A program made the translations under genes and the position numbers. Below the pieces are notes generated by a model, which was not told the DNA's origin, did no database searches, and saw only the letters and a list, made by a program, of their open reading frames with translations. Positions 56,822 to 64,000 of a DNA stretch of 64,000 bases are shown in pieces; positions within the stretch are counted from its first letter, which is position 1; the number at the start of each line of letters is the position of its first letter. Source of the DNA: Tenrec ecaudatus (taxonomy: Eukaryota > Chordata > Mammalia > Afrosoricida > Tenrecidae); the NCBI RefSeq assembly GCF_050624435.1, contig NC_134538.1, positions 117,760,437 through 117,824,436 of the forward strand, read 5' to 3'.

Positions 56822-57425
56822 AGACCCAAAGCCCATCTGTAGACAATTTGACATCACCTCACAGAAGAATACAAGGAAGGGACAATTCAACCAAGGTGCA
56901 ATATAGCACCGAGGAAACACACATCATTCCTCTAGTTTCTGAATGCTTCCTTATCCCCCACTACCGTGACCCAGTTTTACCTTACAAATACTGCTAGACT
57001 GGAGTACACACATTGGTACTGAAAAGAACTCTCTGTGCATGGGATTCAGGACAGATAAATCTCTCAGGAACAGTAATATTGTGAGGGTAGGGGGGTGGGG
57101 TGAGGGAGAGAAAGGGGGAATCCATTACAAGGTTGGATATATAGCCTATCGCCCAGGGACCCCTATAACAGAAATGTGGTGAAGGGAGACAATGGACAGT
57201 GTAAGACATGAAATAAGAGCAATAATATACAATTAATCAAGGTTTCACAAGGGTAGGAGAGTGGGTGAAGGAGGCGCACAAAGAGGAGCTGATACCAAGA
57301 GCTTAAATAGAAAGAAAATGTTTTGGGAATGTTGATGGCAATATATGTGCAAGTTTGCTTAATACAATTGAATGATGGATTGTCATAAGATTTGTAAGAG
57401 ATCCCCATAAAATGATTAATTTTAA

Positions 57426-58822
57426 AAATGAATATAAAAATATGCTCTTTTCATTATGTCCTAGTATTTCCAAATATTGTTAATATCATATTTACTCTCA
57501 AATATAATTTTGTTGGATGTGTCCTAAATAATTTTTAGTGATTATTAAATTTTCATAACATATGTGTAACTTAAAATACACATATACATTTTAGTTATTT
57601 TAAAATAAAAATGTATTCTATGTGGAAATTAATTGAAGAGCAGCCCTTTTACATTTGTACCCGCCAAGCTCACGTATTGATGAAGTTCCCCCTGATTTAG
57701 AATCACTCAAGCTCATCCTGGGTGGTCTCTACCTCCTAGACTATGGTATATTCATACAGCTGAACACTAGACTCTAAATAAAGGGTGTGCTTGTGCTAAA
57801 AATAAAAAAAGTAAAAAAAACATAACTTGAGAGACTTCAATTCTCCATTCTATATTCTCAATTGGAGTTTTTATTTGCATTTAAAGTTGTGAAAATTGAA
57901 ATAGTCTGTGGACACCAGAGGGCAATTTTTTGAGGGTAGGACGTAGAACACATTACGTATAATACATGAACTATTTTGTTAAATTTTAATTCTTTCACTG
58001 CAATGGATCCCCCCCCATTTTTCATTAGTAAATTATTTTTCTTTAAACAATGAGTTAAAGTAATAATTACAACTGATGGTTACAGGGTAATTATTGAATG
58101 AATTTTTCAGTAAAAATGGAGCTGTAAGAAGTATTAAAATGCAGTATTTTCTGGGTTTCAGATACTCTCAATATACTTCGGTTTAATTAAAGAGAGGGAA
58201 AGGGGAAATCAAGAGAATATCAATATGCTTCTGTTTAAATCAAGAGAGGGAAAATTAAGAGGAAGACAAATGCGTACGTGATATGTTACTTAAGAGCTTC
58301 TAAAATCCATTTCTTTAGAATTTTTTATTATTATTGCTATTTTTCTTCATGATTGAAGCCTTGTATTATTCAGATTGTAATTATTATTCATGAGGTCTAA
58401 TTAATTCTTTTTTCTCAGGTGTACTTGTTTCAAGACTTAGAAAATTATAGATTTCTCCTGGTTTGAGTTATTCATATTTAACCATGTCTTCAAATCAACC
58501 CTTAGATCAGAATATAAAGAACACATTCAACCCCTCTTTATCAGCTGTCCTTAGCAGCTAACAGAATGTAAAGTCTTATTTATAAGAAGCATCTTTGTTG
58601 CTTAATGTAGCGTTGGGTAGTTCCATACATAATCCCCTGAGGTTGAAGGGTCAATTGAACAATAATGATAGTATGTTATTATAGTTTTGACTATCCTTCC
58701 ATTTTTGAAGGAAACCATTAGGAAACTGACAGTGAATTAATTATTAATTCTGAGATGATTTTAAAATACAACTGAAAATGTTAATGATTTACCAATGATA
58801 TGGATTTAGATATTTTTAATTT
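57426..58822. other. AT-rich; one local tandem duplication, otherwise nothing
   Basis: A short A-rich tail-like run (57800-57823) follows an unrecognised block at 57650-57795 and might mark an old retrocopy. No supportable gene. Confidence 0.35.
58168..58272. repeat. Degenerate tandem duplication, period 52 bp
   Basis: TCAATATACTTCGGTTTAAT at 58168 and TCAATATGCTTCTGTTTAAA at 58220 both continue into AAGAGAGGGAAA. Two units. Confidence 0.85.
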
Positions 58823-58824
58823 AA

Positions 58825-58968
58825 TAAATCTTTTTATTGGGGCTTATACAACTCTTATTACAATCCATACATACATCAATTGAGTAAAGCACCCTTAAAC
58901 ATCCGTTGCCCTCGTCATTCTCAAAATTTGCCTTCCACCTGGGTTCCTGAAATCAGCTCGTTTTCCTT
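58825..58968 (-). mobile_element. L1 3' end fragment
   Basis: CTTTTTATTGGGGCTTATAC, AACTCTTATTACAATCCATA, CATACATCAATTGAGTAAAG, CGTTGCCCTCGTCATTCTC: antisense L1 terminal block about 140 bp long. Confidence 0.88.
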
Positions 58969-58969
58969 T

Positions 58970-60262
58970 GGATTTAGATTTATTAAGTAGCATATTATTT
59001 ATTAGAATAATGCATAATGTAGAGTCCGGTGATTTTATGAGCGATATCATGAATTGTGTGTGTGTGCTGTGTATATAGATTAGAATACACTGCTGGAAGT
59101 AGAAAAGAAAGTAAGAAAATCAATTGCAGCCCAGAGATGCTATACTGAATATAAAGAATTGAGATTTGCATCTAAATAAATAAAAGAATTTTTAAATGGG
59201 TAAAAAATGGATAAAGTATTAAGTAGCTAAAATGGAATTGAATTTTGTTGATGTTTAAGACTCTGATATTAATGTTAAAGAATTATAATGTTTATGTAAA
59301 GTTCTAGTATTTTATAGTGACCAGAATCTTCCCAAAGCTTTACTGTAGGGGAGTTGTCTTTCTAAGGTTCTAATGATCCATCTTTCTACAATCTTGACCA
59401 GCATATTGGTTCTCAGGTTTTATTCTGGGATTTAGTTACAGAACCACACTTGCTGTATTTGAAATAAAGGTTTCTTTTTCTTTTTATTGGCTCTAGACTC
59501 CCTCCATTGTGGTCAACACAGCTCAAACAAGGTTTCTGTATCCTAACTCCTCTTTGGTGTTAGCTGGCCATTGAAGCATTCCTCTATAGATCCTATACTT
59601 GGAGGTGATGGAGACTGTTAGATTTTTCGGGAGCAAATGAGTAATCTTTGAATGAAACTGTTACCAACAGTAGAATGGCCCTCTGTTTGCTCTCATGGCA
59701 GCTTTTCAATAGTGGTTATTCATTAACAAGTTCTCCGGAGTAATGCACTTGGAAAGAACTAGTTCAGAATACCGCCTTTGTCTCCGAGCTGTACTTTTAT
59801 CTGCCCCTTTGCCCCATGTCCTAAAGCCTAAAGCAGTCACCCTGCTCCTCTCAGTCAAACTGCTGCCATCACCTTCACAGTCTACGGACAAGTCCTCACT
59901 CGCATGCTCCCACCTCGTCCCTCTCTATTATCAAGATGAAGTCTTGTGAAAATGATTTCCCACAGATTCGACTCTGATGTCAGAAATACAATGAATTGTT
60001 AAAATTTCCCAGACCCGAAATCACCCCCACTGAGAGAGAAAAACCCCAGGGCTAAATGCATGTACAGTGATTTTTTTAATGAACATTTGGAATCCTGGGG
60101 TTCCAACAGAGCAAATCAAAACGCTCATCCGGAAAATGTGCTGGAAGAGAGGTGTGGCAGCCTACTGCGACAGACGAGAGACAACGCTCCATGGATTCCG
60201 CTACCCACAGCACTGTCGACAAGACTTCACACCATGTGGCTAACTTCCAACCAAGGGGCCGC
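58970..60262. other. No recognised gene or repeat
   Basis: The paired frames at 59706-59949 on both strands have no recognisable domain. AT-rich otherwise. Confidence 0.35.
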
Positions 60263-60264
60263 GT

Positions 60265-60475
60265 GCTGTAGTGGTGACCCTTTGGGCTGCAATCTCATAT
60301 GGTCAGCCTTTCAGAATCATCAGCAGTTCCAGGGGGGAAAGACCAGGCTATCTCCTCTTTTAACACACATAAAGAGTAAAGTCTCCAATACACACAGGGG
60401 GTCACTACCCGGCAGCCATGGCTCAATGACAGAGATCACTTTAAACCCATCATTTGAGGTTGCTACCATGATTGA
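60265..60475 (+). repeat. AfroSINE, degraded
   Basis: GCGTGCTGTAGTGGTGACCC, TTTGGGCTGCAATCTCATAT, GGTCAGCCTTTCAGAATCAT, GGGGGAAAGACCAGGCTATC, AAAGAGTAAAGTCTCCAATA, CACAGGGGGTCACTACCCGG, CAGCCATGGCTCAATGACAG. Head-to-tail order is intact. Confidence 0.75.
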
Positions 60476-60796
60476 TTAAGACTATTTTGAACTTTGCATG
60501 TGTTTAATTACGTAAAGAATACATGAACACACAATAGAAAAATTCTGAAAGAAAAAATCTGTGAAGGAAAAAGACATAAATTCATTCAATCATTTATCCA
60601 TAAAGAATATCATTTAAATTGATTTAAGATGCCCTATATCTAGGTGGCTGTCATTTTCACACAAGATAGATAGTGTTTATTGTGTTTTCTCTTTGTGAGC
60701 TACGGCAATGAATCGAGTGACCTGTATCAAATCCATTCTTCCTTCCTCCTTAGTAACAGCACCCCAACGCAAAGATATCACGTAGTTTGGGGAGAT

Positions 60797-61135
60797 TGTT
60801 GTTGTTAGGTTCTGACTCGTAGCCCTGTGTACACAGAGCATCAGACTGGCCCATCAGTGCCATCCTCACAACTGCTCTTATGTGTGAGTTCCTCTGTGCA
60901 GCCACCGTGTCCATCCAGCACCTCTCCTTCGCTGTCCAGCCCCTCTTCCCAGCACGAGGTTCCTCGCCAGGGGCTATCTCTGCTGACAACTGCTCCCCAG
61001 CACCTGAGATGGAGGATACCATCCTTGCCTCTGAGGGAGCATTCTTACAGACACCTTTGTTGGTCCTTTGGGCTGTCCGTGGTATGTTCGAGATTCCTCA
61101 CTGGCACAGCCAAATGGGCCTATTTGCTCAATGTC
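60797..61135 (-). mobile_element. BovB/RTE-type LINE 3' end
   Basis: Starts with the reversed simple tail TTGTTGTTGTTAGGT, then TTCTGACTCGTAGCCCTGTG, GCCATCCTCACAACTGCTCT, GCAGCCACCGTGTCCATCCA, GGCTATCTCTGCTGACAACT and GGCTGTCCGTGGTATGTTCG. Order and strand match other RTE tails. The 124- and 103-codon plus-strand frames here are antisense shadows. Confidence 0.85.
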
Positions 61136-61404
61136 TGACCACAGTGATACTAAGAGATGTGTTCCACGGGAATTCAAGAACAGCGAAGTGCCTGAGATTT
61201 CACTTTACTTTTGAGCAAATAAGTTATTCAATTAATAGATTCTGGAAATCTTAAAGAAGATTTGAAGTGCCAGAGCCCAAGGATGGTGCTCTCACAGTTC
61301 TGGAGAGCAAGAGCTGGACTCCCCGGGGGATACAAGATGTGAAGAAATGTTCACCTCACACACATTTGGAAGTTTTGATAAAGTCCTCGTGACCTACTTC
61401 TCAA

Positions 61405-61495
61405 ACTTCAGTCACTGAAAACCCATAATCCACTGTTCTGCACACACAGGACAGCTACAGTGGGATCAGCTCCCAGCAACTGGTGTGACAGCAGT
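61405..61495 (+). repeat. AfroSINE 3' part
   Basis: GAAAACCCATAATCCACTGT, TCTGCACACACAGGACAGCT, GTGGGATCAGCTCCCAGCAA, CTGG: the last third of a SINE. Diverged. Confidence 0.45.
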
Positions 61496-61689
61496 CATCA
61501 GGGTCACCGGTTGTCTGAGTGCCCATTCTAAGACCAAGTTGGAACGTCTACAGCCATGCCTGTACTTAACAAGACCCATTTCCTAATAATCAGTCAGACC
61601 ATTTCCCTTCTATTGGGAAGGAGATACCATCTCTACCTTCCAACGTTGCTTGCTATCAACATAGTCTTAAAAACATAGAGTAACTGACA

Positions 61690-61803
61690 TGTTTGAGGAT
61701 GCCACTGTCTTCTGAGGGTGCAGCCATGTTCTGAGTAAGGTGACACTGTCCTCAGGAGACCGCAATGTTCTGAAAAGGAAAGCTGTGTTCTGAGGATGGT
61801 GGT
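61690..61803 (+). repeat. Degenerate minisatellite, about six units of 16-21 bp
   Basis: Units begin at 61690, 61706, 61727, 61747, 61766 and 61784 with TGTTTGAGG, TGTCTTCTGAGG, TGTTCTGAG, TGTCCTCAGG, TGTTCTGAA and TGTGTTCTGAGG. Spacing is regular, sequence between starts is variable. Confidence 0.75.
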
Positions 61804-62732
61804 TGCCTCCTTTGCTTAGAAGCAGAAAGTGTGGAGTTTGCGATTCAGAGTAGCAATGCTTAAGGAAATTTCCTTCCTATCACTAGGCAGCTGGTTTTTC
61901 TGTTACATGATCCAAAACTAGTGCTAATTGATATTTCGTCAATAAAACATATTAAACATATTTAATGACAGTAAATGAGCTCACTGTGTTTATATCATTT
62001 ACATGAATCATTCTCTTTAATGTACCCCCTTTATTTTGCTCATATTTTTCTCCTATTGCAATCGATGGAAGTTTTATGACTTTTTCCCCTGGCAAAATTT
62101 TTCCACTAAAAATTGCCTCAAGATTGGTTAACACTTATTTCCACGGTGCCTTAGCTGGTATATTTGACTATGCAATACGTGCACATTTAGCCAAGAAGAT
62201 AGAAGCTCACTGAAGACGATAAAGGAAAAGGCCTCTGTGGTTTACCTTTATCAAACACCTACCCCAATCACTTCCCAAGAGACAACGACATTTAACACTT
62301 CCAGTTACAGTTCTTCTCGTGGCAAATTCCAGGGCTTACAATCATCTCTTTCTTCCATGATTTCACAGTTGTAGAAATAAATCAATCCCATTCGTATGTG
62401 ATGCTTTAATATATCTTCTCAATTTATTTTCAAAATGCTCTCCACTTTGGAATATATGTATTTGACCAGTAGGCATTTTATTAACTTTCTCTTGATTACC
62501 TGCTGCTAAGACTCAAGTTCAACTGGTGTCTTTAGATAAAAAATGTGCTCTTCGTTTATTATTGATACCTTATTCAGCAAAGACAAGTCAATGAGCCTAT
62601 TTTATAGAAATAATATTGATGCTTCTCTTACTGGGACTAGATAATAGAACTCTATATACTGGGTTAACAATAGGTTGTATTTTATAATGCCCATCCTCAG
62701 AAAAATTTACCTTATAAACCATAATACTTTTA
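61804..62732. other. AT-rich, nothing recognised
   Basis: No gene or repeat family evident. Confidence 0.4.
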
Positions 62733-62734
62733 TT

Positions 62735-63065
62735 TTTTTAAACATTTTATTAGGGGATCATACAACTCTTATCCCAAATCATACATATACCTATATCAAT
62801 TGTATAAAGCACATCTGTACATTCTTTCCCCTAATCATTTTCAAAACATTTGCTCTCCACTTAAGCCCTTTGCATCGGGTCCTCTTTTTCCCCCTCCCTC
62901 CCCACTACCCCTCCCTCATGAGCCCTTGATAATTTATAGATAATTATTTTGTCATATCTTGCCCTATCCGGCATCTCCCTTCACCCCCTTTTCTGTTGTC
63001 CATCCCCCAGGGAGGAGGTCACATGTAGATCCTTATAATTGGTTCCCCCTTTCCAACCCACTCAG
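62735..63065 (-). mobile_element. L1 3' end, 330 bp, antisense
   Basis: CATTTTATTAGGGGATCATA, ACAACTCTTATCCCAAATCA, GCTCTCCACTTAAGCCCTTT, CATGAGCCCTTGATAATTTA, GGAGGAGGTCACATGTAGAT, GTTCCCCCTTTCCAACCCAC. One of the best preserved L1 ends here. A T-rich stretch before it is the reversed A-tail. Confidence 0.92.
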
Positions 63066-63583
63066 GTATTAATAAAATAATTCAATATCTCTGAATGTTA
63101 GAAGCAATGTTTCTTAATACATATAATACAATAAGAAGGCATAACAAATTTCATCTTAAGGGTTAATACCCATAAACATAATAAAGTCTTTCTACAGATA
63201 ATGAGTAAAATTAGATTTGGATCTGTTGCTACTTCTGGTTTCCCTGCACATAACTCTGCTTAGAACTAGCTGATGAGTAGCAGAAACAGCACCTGGATGC
63301 ATATCTGGGTGTGCTCACATGCGTGTGTGCTTTTTCCTACGGAAGCATGAGCATTTTCTTGACATGCTTATATAAACAGCTGTACAAATGCACTTAGGCA
63401 CTACGAAACCATTATCTAGGATAAAGTTTAACATAATTCAACAATTATGAATCACATTAGCTATTTTGCAAGTACAATACTCTAGGGAGGAGCAAACGTG
63501 GTCTGAGAACAATGCTAGTTTTGCGACTGTGCACCAATAGCACATTCCTGGTCAAGCTTCGCTGGTTGTGTGCTCTTACATAA
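63066..63583. other. Nothing recognised
   Basis: No gene or repeat family evident. Confidence 0.4.
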
Positions 63584-63584
63584 T

Positions 63585-63757
63585 TCTCCCTCACGAGTGA
63601 CCCTTCCTCACAGACTAGAAACGCCCGTGTGGTTTCCTAGGCTGTAACTTTTGTGAGAGGGGATTAGAAGATCTTATCTTCCACGGAGAGGATTGTGGGT
63701 TCCAACTGCGGACATTTAGTTAGAGTTGAGCACTTCGTCACCCTCTAGGACTCGGGA
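63585..63757 (-). repeat. AfroSINE
   Basis: GAGTGACCCTTCCTCACAGA, CCTAGGCTGTAACTTTTGTG, TCTTATCTTCCACGGAGAGG, GTGGGTTCCAACTGCGGACA, GAGCACTTCGTCACCCTCTA in reversed order. Confidence 0.7.
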
Positions 63758-63789
63758 AGGTTGATTGGTAACAACGACTCAAACACGCA

Positions 63790-64000
63790 ACTGCTGCTAG
63801 CTGCTTTCCAATAAGCTCCAGCTCACAGTCAGCCTCTGCACTACAGGATAAAGCACTGCCTGGCGCCCTGCCAGCCTCTGGATCATTACTATGTTTGAGA
63901 CCATCATTGTAGCCATTGTGTCAATCCCTCTCATTGAAGGTGTCCCTTCTTTTTCTTGCCTCGGAGCTTTACCCCTGAAACCCTTGTGACATAGTGGGCT
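63790..64000 (-). mobile_element. BovB/RTE-type LINE 3' end, cut by the window edge
   Basis: GATAAAGCACTGCCTGGCGC, CATTGTAGCCATTGTGTCAA, TCCCTCTCATTGAAGGTGTC, CCTTCTTTTTCTTGCCTCGG: the same RTE tail order as at 7297 and 60797. It runs beyond the window. Confidence 0.78.

Larger units (their letters stand above)
55149..57425 (+). mobile_element. 5'-truncated L1 (3' UTR only), with LTR and MITE inside
   Basis: It starts within the L1 3' UTR (GTCCCACCAAGCCCCAGAG) and follows the outer L1 3' UTR: CGATTGAAAACATTCCTGAG, CCAGGGGAAAATGGGAGAGG, ACAAGAACACTTTGTTTTGA, to the terminal CTGATACCAAGAGCTTAAAT, CCCCATAAAATGATTAATTT. TTTAAAA words at both borders may be a target duplication. It contains the LTR at 56341-56821 and the MITE at 56115-56226, which it therefore predates. 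Confidence 0.85.

Noticed and set aside
60827-61254. Overlapping 103- and 124-codon plus-strand frames
   Set aside because: They are antisense to an RTE LINE 3' end and read across its boundary.

Overview
This is a 64 kb stretch of AT-rich mammalian nuclear DNA made almost entirely of retrotransposon debris. I find no host protein-coding gene that I can support. The repeat families point to an afrotherian mammal: (1) many copies of a tRNA-type SINE whose 3' end is the AfroSINE-type motif (TATAGGGTCGCTATGAGTCG and its decayed forms); (2) a BovB/RTE-type LINE that shares that 3' tail; (3) an L1 lineage with a very long 3' UTR and a terminal block whose complement begins TTTATTGGGGGCTCATACAA. 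From memory of published afrotherian genomes the L1 end looks most like tenrec or its relatives. That last step is inference; the afrotherian call is firmer.

Layout. 0-7 kb: a HAL1-like half-L1 (about 1.74-4.0 kb), one old SINE, a MIR scrap and an LTR-like block. 7.3-8.7 kb: an antisense RTE LINE split by an antisense L1 3' end. 8.7-15.5 kb: mostly unrecognised sequence with an LTR-like repeat, two AfroSINEs, a MER5-type hAT remnant, one copy of an unnamed repeat and a weak candidate exon. 15.5-17.5 kb: two LTRs of one family, the second inserted into a sense RTE LINE. 18.2 kb: a mariner-type MITE. 19.9-31.0 kb: a full-length but dead L1 carrying a second truncated L1 with a clear 13-bp target-site duplication, plus a solo LTR in its 3' UTR. 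35.4-37.9 kb: an RTE LINE with an inverted 5' part, and a GAAA microsatellite grown inside its ORF. 40.0-42.0 kb: an older antisense L1. 44.8 kb: a nearly full-length U1 snRNA retropseudogene. 45.2-49.7 kb: AfroSINE clusters. 52.3-53.3 kb: an old antisense L1 and a solo LTR with a perfect 5-bp target-site duplication. 54.4-57.4 kb: an unnamed repeat and a 5'-truncated L1 holding an LTR and a MITE with TA duplication. 58.8-64.0 kb: L1 ends, SINEs, RTE tails and a small minisatellite.

The elements do not work together as a system. What they record is order of insertion: the nesting, target-site duplications and empty sites give a relative chronology of RTE, L1, LTR and mariner activity in this lineage. 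I found no CRISPR array, operon, integrated intact virus or other new molecular system. The best second-look items are the nested L1 with an unusual early 3' end, the MITE/L1 empty-site pair, the inverted RTE copy, the ORF2-less HAL1-like element, the U1 retrocopy and a possible 78-bp exon at 15.1-15.2 kb.
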